Shown one piece after another: positions 55,206 to 64,000 of a stretch of DNA of 64,000 nt (its first letter is position 1; the number at the start of each line of letters is the position of its first letter). Source of the stretch: Staphylotrichum longicolle (taxonomy: Eukaryota; Ascomycota; Sordariomycetes; Sordariales; Chaetomiaceae); NCBI GenBank assembly GCA_019096155.1, contig JAHCVI010000004.1, positions 3,410,001 to 3,474,000 on the forward strand. Direction: 5' to 3'. The notes under the pieces were generated by a model that was given only the letters and a program-made list of their open reading frames with translations, did not search any database and was not told the origin of the DNA. The position numbers and the translations under genes were made by a program.

Positions 55206-57521
55206 ATGTCCGAGTCTAATCGCGATCCCACGATGGCGGAAACTCCACTGCAGGCACCACCTCCAGGCCGCCCAAGTGAGGAGAGCGACGGCAGCGTCAG
55301 GCTCGCAGCTTGCCGCTCTTGCTCTGACCGCTTCACTTACATCTCATCAACGGGGCTTGCAGTCGACATCGTGGTCGGCATTCCGGCCCCGGGAGGCAAG
55401 TACAAAGCGATCTCCCACGTCTGGGGTCCGCCGTTCGTCGTCCACATGGTTTGCCAGCAGTGTTTGGCGGATCACAGCATTCGGATCCGCAGTCGCTCGA
55501 CGTTCGACAATGTCATGATGCTCGCGGGACCTGGCGGCACGATCTGGATGGACACCATGTCGATCAACCAGGAGGATCATGCCGACATTGCTGCCCAAGT
55601 AGCAGTCATGGGTGAAATCTATGGAAACGCCGAACGCGTCTCGGTCCTTCTGCCGGAATCTGACACGGAGGTGTTCGATATCCTGGCAGAGCTGCTCCCA
55701 ATGGCGACAACGTTGTTGAGCAGAAAAGGGCAGTTTGACTACAACCTGGCGGATGACGAATGGGGCGTCGACGGGCCTCTCTCCATCACAGAGACAGGTC
55801 GGATTGCCAACCGCTTTCTCGAGCTAATAGACACCTTCCAGTCGAAGCTGGCAGAGACCACATACTGGACGCGTGCCTGGACGTTTCAAGAGTGGGCGAG
55901 GGCGCACGAGATCGAAGTCGCCTTAGACCTCCCTGGAGACGGGAGACGGCCGGTTCTCCAGAAAGTGAAGTCGTCTATCCTCTACGTCGCCATCATGGTC
56001 ATCGACTACGCAATCCGCAAGGATGAGTATGGTCTGATGGAGATCGATCTGTTCCGAGGGCTTGCCGGGCCTAAACTCGACCAAGTCAAGCGGTTGTTCC
56101 CGTTCGAAGATGCCTTCGCCACGCCGGACGAGATACTGGGCCATGAAGTCCTCTGCCAGACACTCCACCCAAACCATATGGGAACAAACGCCATCCTTGG
56201 GCTTCGCGGCAACCCCAGACGGCCGCGCACGGCAGAAGAACAGTTCAAAGCTCGCGTGCGATTGATGCTCGATGCTTTTGCCGGCATGCACAGGCGGCAT
56301 GCTACGTTTGAGGCCGATTTGGTCTGCTGCTGGGCGTCAATGTGCAACATATCCTACGACTACTCGAAGGATGATCCTCTACCAGTCGCCGTGGCCAAGG
56401 TCTCGCGGGCCCTGCGAGAGCGGGGACTCCGCCTCTACAACTTCACATCCAACCGTCATCGCGAACAAGACGTCGACATGGCCTTCTTTGAATACGCCGC
56501 AGCGCATGTGCAGCACAACGCAACAAACAAGGCTCCGTTTCCGGACGCGCCCATCTTCTCGGGCCAGGCAGACACCCTGAAGCATTTTGCGACATCTCTC
56601 GCGTTCTGTCACCGTCCTCACGAGGACATACCTCATGCCGAGTGTGGAGACGTCCGCATCCAACGGGTGGTCGGGGCCGTCTTCGCGATGGTGACGAGCC
56701 TGTCGAATACAGCTCGACTTCTTCCCTGGCTTCTTAGAGTCACCTCCTCCGGTGGTCCTGACGGGGATTGCCATTTGTTCACAGGCCTTTCAGCTTCAAT
56801 TGAGACATTGATCAAATCGTTACCCGAGGAAGCCGCTAAGGATTCAAAGTTTCTCGTCGCGGCAGTACCTGTGAGTCCCGAACACCGGAGGAAATATCTT
56901 CACCTTTGGGCAATATGTCCAAAGTCAGTCCTCGAGGACGAAGGCACACTGTATATTGGAAGAGAGGGTCTCAACGGCACCCTTGTGGTTGCTAAAGAGT
57001 CTACCCCCGACACAATCGTGGCTTACTTGACAATCAGCGACAGGAGATGTGGAACCTTCCTGGTTCCTGTTTCTGAAGGCCGAATCGAAATACTTCTCAG
57101 GACTCCGCTGAGGGGTGACATTCAAAACAGTGAATATCTGGCGGACCGAAAGCTTTCCGCTGTTTTGGAACTTCTTGACCCCGGCGTTGGACTTTCGGCG
57201 TCTGAGGATTGGGAGGATACCATGCGGTACAGATCTACACCCGCGCACGGCAACGAAATGCTCATTGAACATATCGGGGACCGCCATACTGTGCTTGGCG
57301 GTATCAAGAGGGAGTTGGCTAGCCGGCTTGAAGGGTCGCTCAGTCACAGGGAAGGGTATGATCAGAATTGGATAGGGGTCACGAGTCCGGCAGCAGTTCA
57401 GATAGACATCGGTCATCCAGAACTGCTGCCGAAAGGATTGGAGGCCAGTGATTCGAGAAAAATGCTGGATGCCATGCTCAGAAGGCGTCGGAGTTTGCCT
57501 GAGCTGAAGTACCTAAAGTAG
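55206..57521 (+). CDS. HET-domain (heterokaryon incompatibility-type) protein
   Basis: Single exon, 771 residues. The frame opens earlier with TTG, but the first ATG is 55206. The HET domain has its three blocks: YKAISHVWGPPF (about 66), GTIWMDTMSINQEDHADIAAQ (about 111) and the QVAVMGEIYGNAERVSVLLP block, then TYWTRAWTFQEWA. The long remainder has no second domain that I recognise. HET domains trigger cell death when allelic or non-allelic partners meet; many HET-domain proteins have no proven role. The intact frame contrasts with the broken NACHT-WD40 gene 7 kb away. Members of two polytopic families seen here often flank such genes. Confidence 0.9.
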   Translation: MSESNRDPTMAETPLQAPPPGRPSEESDGSVRLAACRSCSDRFTYISSTGLAVDIVVGIPAPGGKYKAISHVWGPPFVVHMVCQQCLADHSIRIRSRSTFDNVMMLAGPGGTIWMDTMSINQEDHADIAAQVAVMGEIYGNAERVSVLLPESDTEVFDILAELLPMATTLLSRKGQFDYNLADDEWGVDGPLSITETGRIANRFLELIDTFQSKLAETTYWTRAWTFQEWARAHEIEVALDLPGDGRRPVLQKVKSSILYVAIMVIDYAIRKDEYGLMEIDLFRGLAGPKLDQVKRLFPFEDAFATPDEILGHEVLCQTLHPNHMGTNAILGLRGNPRRPRTAEEQFKARVRLMLDAFAGMHRRHATFEADLVCCWASMCNISYDYSKDDPLPVAVAKVSRALRERGLRLYNFTSNRHREQDVDMAFFEYAAAHVQHNATNKAPFPDAPIFSGQADTLKHFATSLAFCHRPHEDIPHAECGDVRIQRVVGAVFAMVTSLSNTARLLPWLLRVTSSGGPDGDCHLFTGLSASIETLIKSLPEEAAKDSKFLVAAVPVSPEHRRKYLHLWAICPKSVLEDEGTLYIGREGLNGTLVVAKESTPDTIVAYLTISDRRCGTFLVPVSEGRIEILLRTPLRGDIQNSEYLADRKLSAVLELLDPGVGLSASEDWEDTMRYRSTPAHGNEMLIEHIGDRHTVLGGIKRELASRLEGSLSHREGYDQNWIGVTSPAAVQIDIGHPELLPKGLEASDSRKMLDAMLRRRRSLPELKYLK

Positions 57522-58560
57522 ACACTGAGAGGTTGAGTCTGATTTCTACATGACTCAGCATCTCGAAATGTTTGTTGCTCTTTTTCGTTCTGTTGGTTCA
57601 TTTTCGTACTCACAAGCGGCTGCCTTGTGCTTTTGCTTGGAGCATTCGGCTTACACGGTGTTTGCACAAAAGGAAAGCAAGGTGTTGCCGGAAACCTTGG
57701 CAATCGTCACAGACCAGGTTGGAACAATGTTGCCAAGGAACAACGGCGAGAGCCGAGTGAGCACAACCTGGAAAACATCAACGCATTGAGGAGTTGCCAA
57801 GAGCTTGAGAGGGATCGCTCGTCCAAATTAAAGGAGAGCTGCGGGCCTTCTTGGCTCCGTTTCACGCTTCAGCCCATCCCTCTCCTCGGGTGCAGTGATG
57901 CTTGCGGGATCTTGGTTCGCTTGATTGGTGGCATTATGGATCTGGGAGGATTCTCCGTCCACCTGGCCGGCCCACATACCGGATTGGACATGGTGTTGCG
58001 ACTCTGGGCTGGGGTGCATGCTTGAACATACGCAGCCTCTCCACCCATCAGACAACACTAGCTTGTCGACAGCAACGTCGAAGACGAACGAGGAAGAAGA
58101 CAGTCCGTTGCATTGAGTTGGGTCGCCGTTGACACCCTTTCAAAGTTTCCACAAACCATAAGCAAGAATGACAACATTGGCGGTTAGAGCACACATGCTT
58201 TGGGTTGATGCCTCCCCTGTGACATGAGGTTGTCGCGCTTGGACTGGCTAGGAAGCACGGAGCTCTCTTCTGCCCCCCTTAGTTAGGGCGTCGGCTGTCA
58301 CGGAGACATCTCTGAGCGCCCAGAAAAACGATGAAACATCGGACATGAGTGGTGGAGAAAAGGGGAGTCGTTGACATGGCCAAAGCCTGGCGGAGCTTCC
58401 ACGAGACGGAAACAGCCGTTGTATGTTATCAAGATATCAGAGTCTGAAGAACGATGGATTTAAAGAGAGTGAACTCGTCCACATCTTCTGACCATTTTCC
58501 TCCAAGCCTCAGCATCAAATCAACTTTCTCTAATCTGGACTTCACTGGACAACTCGCAAC
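57522..58560. other. intergenic
   Basis: About 1.04 kb. Downstream of HET and upstream of the pectate lyase, with no recognisable gene or repeat. Confidence 0.5.
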
Positions 58561-59773
58561 ATGCACCGCTACGCTCTCCTCGGTTTTCTCCCGGCTGCCC
58601 TCGGGTGCCTGGACCCCGGAAGCAATGCCTGCGCCAGCTACATGAGCGCCAACCAGGCCACGGCGTCGGCATTCTGCGCAACCTTCACCAAGAGCGCCGT
58701 CACTGCCACCACCGGGCTTCCCTCGTGGGCCGCCAACTGCAGCAACAAGCCGAGCATGATCTCCAAGGAGTGCTCGTGCTACTTCACTGGAGGAGCCGCC
58801 TCGCCCACCTCGACTGCCAAGACCACCGCGAAGACCACCCTGGTGACCACCACGGCCAAGATCACGGCCGCGCCCTCCGGCGTCACCACTGCGCTGCCCA
58901 AAAGCTCGGGTGCCGTGGCCACCTCCAAGGCCATCACCGTCGCTGCCGGGCAGACATATGACGGGCAGATGAAGAACTTTGACCGTTCACGTAGGTTTTG
59001 ACTCGTTGCAGCGTCTCCAGACGTTGAAAGCTAACACTGCGCAGCCAAGGTCTGCCAGGGACAGACTGAGACTGGCGAGGCTGATGCCATGTTTGTTCTG
59101 GAGGACGGCGCTACTCTGGCCAACGTATGTTGAGGGTCCATACTACCGAATATGAAGAGGTCTAACACGTTTTCAGGTCATTATCGGTCCCAACCAGGCT
59201 GAGGGTGTCCACTGCAAGGGCACTTGGTGAGCCACTCGCGTCCATACAAAACTCTTGGACTCGTGGCTAACAGAACCTTTAGCACCATCATCAACGTCTG
59301 GTGGGAGGACGTCTGCGAGGACGCCATGTATGTTTCCCATTCCTCGGTTAATTTACTCCCACTGACATCCCCCAAGCACCTTCAAGCAGTCCAGCGGCAC
59401 CTCCAACATCATCGGCGGCGGCGCTTTCCACGCCTCGGACAAGGTCGTTCAGTTCAACGGCTTCGGAACGGTCAACGTCAAGAACTTCTACGTCAGCGAC
59501 TACGGCAAGGTCGCGCGCAGCTGCGGCAACTGCAGCAACAACGGCGGTGCCCGGCACATTGTCCTGGACAACATCGTTGCCGTCGACGGCGGCGTCCTGT
59601 GCGGCATCAACACCAACTACGGCGACACCTGCACCATCACCAACAGCTGCCAGGACAGCGGAAAGAGCTGCGACCGGTTCACGGGCAACAACAGCGGCAA
59701 GGAGCCGACCAAGATTGGCAGCGGGCCGGATGGCACGTACTGCAAGGTTACGAACTTTAGCCAGAGCTGCTAG
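58561..59773 (+). CDS. secreted pectate lyase, family PL3
   Basis: Five exons: 58561-58990, 59045-59124, 59177-59226, 59283-59327 and 59377-59773, giving 333 residues. A signal peptide (MHRYALLGFLPAALG) is followed by a small Cys-rich module (about 17-75) and a Thr/Lys/Ser linker. The PL3 beta-helix follows: GQTYDGQMKNFDRS|PKVCQGQTETGEADAMFVLEDGA, VIIGPNQAEGVHCKGTC, TIINVWWEDVCEDAITFK, GGGAFHASDKVVQFNGFGTV, FYVSDYGKVARSCGNC and YCKVTNFSQSC. PL3 enzymes cleave polygalacturonate by beta-elimination with Ca2+ in plant cell walls. The N-terminal Cys module is not one of the carbohydrate-binding modules I can name. Small phase-shifted exons explain why no single open frame covers the domain. Confidence 0.9.
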
Positions 59774-60083
59774 GGTGGCTCAGGCTCTCGGGGTTGACAG
59801 TTGAGTCCAAGAAAACCGCGAGGCGGGACACGCAAAACGGTGCGGCTCGGGTCACGGTTGGAGAACAAAGTAATTCTCGTACATATTCTTCTTTAGCTTT
59901 TTGCGTACATACTTTCACTGCAGTCAATATTGATGATCATCAAAACACTATATTACTCGAAGCTTAACCCCTTCCCCTTCTCTTACACAGCACCAGTCAC
60001 ACCCCCTTTCCTCCTCCTGATCCGGAACTTGACCGCATGCTTCGGCTTCTGCGTCCCCAGCCCAAAGCACTTATCATCCATCT
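59774..60083. other. convergent 3' flanks, with out-of-frame P450 tail
   Basis: 59997-60083 on the minus strand encodes MDDKCFGLGTQKPKHAV and RIRRRKGV followed by a stop. This is the expected P450 C-terminus, but one frame off from the gene. The rest is 3' flank. Confidence 0.55.
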
Positions 60084-61921
60084 TCAGCCCGGCGTCAGCA
60101 CCTCCACGTCAAACGCGCCCACCAGCAGCGCCGTCGTGTACAACACAATCCTCTTGGCAAAATGCCGCCCCGGACACGCCGCATACCCCCCACCATACGG
60201 GATCCACGCGCCCTCCAGCCCCTGCACCGAAAAGAACGGCTGCCCCTCAGTTTCTTCATCTTGCCCCCGCGGCGGCGACGGCCGCTTGTACACCTCGGCG
60301 GGGACATCCCGCCTGACCGGCCCGCTGCCCTCGTCCTTGGGGTCGATGAGGAACCGCTCCGCCCAGAACGCGCCGACCGGAAACTTGCCGTCGCGGGTAT
60401 TCCAGAACGACTCGTCCATGTGCGACGCGTACGTGTTGACCATGCAGACCTTGTCGCGGGGCAGCGTCCAGCCGGCGACGTGGACGTCGCGGTGGGCCGA
60501 GGCGCGCGTGACGTACGCCTGCAGGTGCAGGCGGAGGGTCTCGGCGTAGACGGAGGCGAGGAGCGGCGGGGTGCGGTGCAGGAGGGCGTCGAGGTTGATG
60601 GAGAGGGTGGAGGGGTCGACGATGGGCTGGGTGGTGGTGGTGGGCGCGAGCAGGGCGGTGCGGATGCGGCGGGCGAGGTCGGGGGAGCGGCAGATGTGGA
60701 GGGTGGTCATGAGGGTGGAGGGGACGACGTTGGTGACGGAGCTGTGGGGGTGAGAATTAGTTAGTGAGATGGAATGGGGCAAAAGGTGGGGGAGTAGAGG
60801 GGGGGTGCTTACGCCCAGATGAGGCCCAGGTCGGCGGCCGCGATGGCGTCGTAGTCTTGGCCGTCGACTTCGAGGAGGACCTTTTGGCGGGAGCGGACCA
60901 TGTGAGAGCCCCAATAGGGATCTGCGTCGCCGTCGGCGGCGATGGAAGACTCGTCAAAGTGCTGCCGGGCGTGGTCGTGCCACCGGCGGATGGCGTCCAG
61001 AATACGTGCGCGGACTTGGTACGCCTCGGGAATCATGAACTTTGGCATCAGCTTGGCGAGCTTTGGAGTTGCCTTGTCAAATGCCCAGAGGTCCTGCAGA
61101 AAGCCTGGACTGAGACGCGCCAGTGTCGGGCCGTAAAGGCCCTCGAGCACGGCGGTGCCCATCTGGGCCTGGAAGAAGGCCCACATGTCGGGCATCTCGA
61201 CCCAGTCGTCCTCGGGGATGGCGAGGCTCTCGAGGTTGCGCTTGAGGATGCTGGCGCACCGCTCAAAGGCGGTGTTCAGGCCCGACCCGCCAAAGGCCTT
61301 GAATAGAATCTGATGCGTTAGGAAGTCGACGCGGTTGTGCGGTGCCACGTTGCTGTCTGGGTGCGGCCGGCGGTGGGAGCCCGAGTTATCGGCGCGGTAT
61401 GCCGCCAGCGCACGCTTGGGCATGCCAAAGACGTTTTGGAGGGCAAAGGTGTAGATGAAGATGGGGCTGCCGAGCTGCTGCTCCTTCCACACTGCCGCAA
61501 CGGTCTTGGGGCCTTGGAAGAGGAAGATGTCACCCGCGAGGATGGAGAGACGAACAGGTACCAGGGAGCCGGCATATTGTCTGTATGTGGTCAGAATGTG
61601 CTACGAGAGTGGCCTGGGAGGAACGCACGTTGTCTGTTTGATGAAGCTGACGCAGTCAAAGGCAAAAGGCAAGGCACTTCCCAGCAACGGGATGAGATGC
61701 GGCCATGTCGGCGGGACTTGCTTGTCCTTGGGACGGAGATGGGCCAAGTGGAAGAGGGCTAACCCCACAAGGTAGTGGACGAGAAAGGGGAAAGGCAGAA
61801 GTAGAAGCACCATCCGAGCTGTGGTCTTGCTGTCGCGCAGATCGATGCTGCGCAGGAAGCCCTGCTGAGTGGGCACAGGGGCCACAGTGGCACTCGTGTT
61901 GGACAGTGTAAGGGGGTCCAT
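60084..61921 (-). CDS. cytochrome P450 (CYP7/CYP8-like), C-terminus frameshifted
   Basis: Minus-strand exons 61921-61629, 61580-60813 and 60741-60084, 572 residues as read. There is an N-terminal membrane anchor (ARMVLLLLPFPFLVHYLVGL), then PPTWPHLIPLLGSALPF. ExxR is in YAETLRLH and the PERF-like region in FWAERFLI. The heme loop is PYGGGYAACPGRHFAK (Cys at about 540). The pattern resembles the oxysterol 7-alpha-hydroxylase/prostacyclin-synthase branch seen in fungi. The frame stops at TGA 60084-60086 right after VEVLTPG. One missing base there would give the usual last strand ending RIRRRKGV at 59997. The enzyme would monooxygenate a lipid or terpenoid at the ER; substrate unknown. Loss of the last strand may or may not abolish activity. 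Confidence 0.85.
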
Positions 61922-62896
61922 GGTGACTAAACGACGGGGAGAGGTTGTCCAAACATTCACGCATCACTCAGACTCGGGGGTGGGAAACACGACATTTAAA
62001 GCTGAGACCAATGGGTTCAAATCAATCAACTGGCACTGTCCTACCTCGGTCAGAATTCTGCTCAGCCCCCATTCCCCGGGTCCCTCGGTGAGTGTGCCTT
62101 GGTATCAAAGCCGGGCAGCGGTTCCTGGATGCCTATCACACCTTGCGTTTGTGATAATGCTCTCCAGCGGCCCGGGTCGGTCCTTTGCCGCCGATGATGG
62201 GCTCCGCAATGGAGACGCCACGCGGGGTATGTAGCAGCAGTTGCTCCGGTGCCTTGCGCCATGTTCAGCTGCCGTGGTTTGCAATCATTGCCGCCGCACA
62301 GCAGCACCGGACGATGGGTGGGATCAGGCTAGCGCGAAACACCGCGGTCCCGAGTGGTTTCTTTCTGCCCTTCTAGGCAGGCGGCTCAGCCCTACCACTA
62401 GCGATCCGCGCCGCAGTGGGGGCCGGTCTGAACCGGGAACGGACGGCATTGGGTTGCAAGCGAGCGGCGCGGCGCGGCACTGCGCGGCACCGTCAGACCA
62501 CCGGATACCACTCGATACCACTCGATACCACTAGAGCGTCCATTACCCGCCGGCGCGGTTAAAACACGAGCGGCGAGCCACCTGTGCCGCAATCACGGGT
62601 GTTTCGGGGACTGGACGAGTTGCGAGGTGTGTGGCTGCGCCACTTTCACCATAGTGCACGATGATACCCCCTCGCAGATGATCCGCGAGAGAATGAGGCT
62701 AAGTTTGGAGGACCCGAGACAGTGAGATTGAGTGTGTGAGAACAGACGAGACGAGTGCGGCCGAGTTCATTAATGTCAAGTAGGACGCGGCACCAGGCCC
62801 AGGTTTTGTTTCTCGTCTTTTCTCTTACACCCTTCCATTTCTGAGACGTTTCTTGCACAGCTGCTGTACTTTTCCAGCAGTGGCAAACATCCAATC
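61922..62896. other. intergenic, divergent promoter
   Basis: About 975 bases between divergent starts, with a 10-bp tandem repeat at 62504-62533 and a GC-rich tract just before it. No gene is seen. Confidence 0.5.
62504..62533 (+). repeat. 10-bp tandem repeat x3
   Basis: GATACCACTC occurs three times in tandem, the last copy with one change, in the promoter region between P450 and the receptor gene. Confidence 0.9.
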
Positions 62897-64000
62897 ATGT
62901 CTCAATCACAGTCTCAAGAAGTGCCCCTCGATGAGTTGGTTGATGGACTAGCCAGCATCAAGAGGATGGCCTTCAAGGTGAGCGTTTTCTCCTCTCTTCA
63001 TTTTCAGTCTTTCCGGCTTCAGCTAAGGCGTTGCACAGGCGACAGTTGGCACCTTCTTTGGCCTGGCAATCCTCTCCGTCCTCGCCCGTGCTGCAATTCG
63101 CCTGCGGACACGGCGGACGCTTTCCCTTGATGACTACCTCCTCTTCGGTGCCGCCGTCTTTCTGTCGGGGGCAACAGGCCTCATGTACCACATCTGCGAC
63201 AACCTCTATCTGTCAACTGCCATTCGGCTTGACCAGACGATTGTCTTCCGCCTCGGCTCGGACCGCTTGACCGACCTCGTAAACAATGCAGTCCAGCAAA
63301 ACCACTCATTCCTCATCATCGCCTGGACGGCCACTTTCCTGGTCAAGTTCTCGTTCCTGGCCTTCTTCAGGCAGTTGACCTGGAACGTGGCGGGCATGAG
63401 GCGGTACTACTGGGCCGTTGTCGGCATCACGATCGTTGCGTGGCTCTTCCTCATCACCGAGCCGTTTATTCTCTGCTCCCAATTCGGATTTGAATCCTGT
63501 ACGTTCATCTCACCTGACAGGAACCAAACCGTCACATCGTCACTAACTAGCCCCACCAGTGCATTGTTTTGAAGAATCCAAGAACCTCCTCTACGTCTCC
63601 ATGACAGGCCTCGTCACGGGCCTCGACGCCCTGACCGACATCCTGAGTATGTCCCCCCCCCCCCCTCGCCACCGACCCCAACTCCAAGCTAACCCCCCAA
63701 AAACAGTCGTCAGCATCCCCATCATGGTCCTCCACACGGCGCGCATCCGCACCTCGCAAAAGGCCGGCCTGGGCGTCTTCCTCTGCCTCTCGCTCGTCAT
63801 GGTCGTCTTCTCCATCACGCGCGTGAGCAAGATCAGCGGCGCCTCGGGCGTCGACGTGCCCTGGCTCTTCTTCTGGCAGTTCATGGAGGCGTCCATCGCC
63901 GTGCTCATGGGCTCGCTGACCGTCTTCCGCACGCTGCTCATCGCCGAGGGCAACAAGAGCAAGGGGTCGCCCGGGTCGCCCGGCGAGAAGGCCGGCGGTG
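62897..64000 (+). CDS. Pth11/rhodopsin-like integral membrane receptor (partial)
   Basis: Exons 62897-62977, 63039-63498, 63560-63646 and 63707 to beyond the window edge. After a short N-terminus come helices TFFGLAILSVLARAAIRL and the family phrase SLDDYLLFGAAVF. NHSFLIIAWTATFLVKFSFLAFFRQL, WAVVGITIVAWLFLITEPFILC, the exon-3 phrase YVSMTGLVTGLDALTDIL|IVSIPIMVLHT and LGVFLCLSLVMVVFSITRVS follow. This matches the fungal rhodopsin-domain/Pth11-related seven-helix proteins, several of which act in surface or host sensing. The C-terminal tail begins with EGNKSKGSPGSPGEK. Intron 3 contains a run of 13 C (63653-63665). The 3' end is missing, so tail domains and length are unknown. Confidence 0.85.

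Noticed and set aside
1..64000. CRISPR array, prophage, IS element or full transposon
   Set aside because: No regularly spaced repeats, transposase or reverse transcriptase; the sequence is eukaryotic.

Overview
The window is nuclear DNA of a filamentous ascomycete (Pezizomycotina), most likely a Sordariomycete. Genes sit 0.3 to 2 kb apart and are split by many short introns: about 43 could be inferred, mostly 48-98 nt, usually with GTRNGT donors and CTAAC/CTGAC branch sites. Coding sequence is GC-rich. Several families are typical of this group: HET domain, NACHT-WD40, Pth11/rhodopsin-like receptor, PEX20, AA12-type quinoprotein, PL3 pectate lyase and GH105. No organelle, bacterial or viral block is visible. 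Exon joins were worked out by hand from reading frame, splice signals and family resemblance.

Layout. 0.7-9 kb: secreted PhoD phosphatase, a broken GNAT acetyltransferase, the Srs2 helicase and a tiny mitochondrial-type protein. 9-19 kb: KIN1 kinase (minus), GPATCH1-like splicing factor and a Whi2-like phosphatase activator. 20-28 kb: a DUF6601-like membrane protein, a GPI-anchored quinoprotein dehydrogenase, then SEC13 (minus) and PEX20 (plus) head to head. 28-35 kb: a frameshifted SET-domain gene, a class I terpene synthase ending 13 bp from an allantoate-permease-type MFS transporter, and a GH105 hydrolase. 35-43 kb: a fungal polytopic membrane protein, a Ras-fold protein lacking GTPase motifs, and anthranilate synthase I with a Gcn4/CPC1-type site upstream. 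43-58 kb: a NACHT-WD40 gene with lesions, a SnoaL-like protein, a small membrane protein, a proline-rich broken ORF, another polytopic membrane protein and a HET-domain protein. 58-64 kb: PL3 pectate lyase, a cytochrome P450 with a late frameshift, and the 5' part of a Pth11/rhodopsin-like receptor running off the right edge.

Housekeeping genes (SRS2, KIN1, GPATCH1, SEC13, PEX20, TRP2-type) read cleanly. Five accessory genes (GNAT, SET, NACHT-WD40, proline-rich, P450) carry frameshifts and/or in-frame stops. This looks like accessory-gene decay, although consensus indels cannot be excluded without reads. The 35-58 kb stretch groups families that recur around fungal non-self recognition loci. 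The secreted enzymes (PL3, GH105, quinoprotein) suggest use of plant cell-wall material. The least explained signals are a 391-nt hairpin-rich intron in the terpene synthase, a Ras-fold protein without a P-loop lysine, a Whi2-like gene with no usable ATG, and three probable GC-AG introns.
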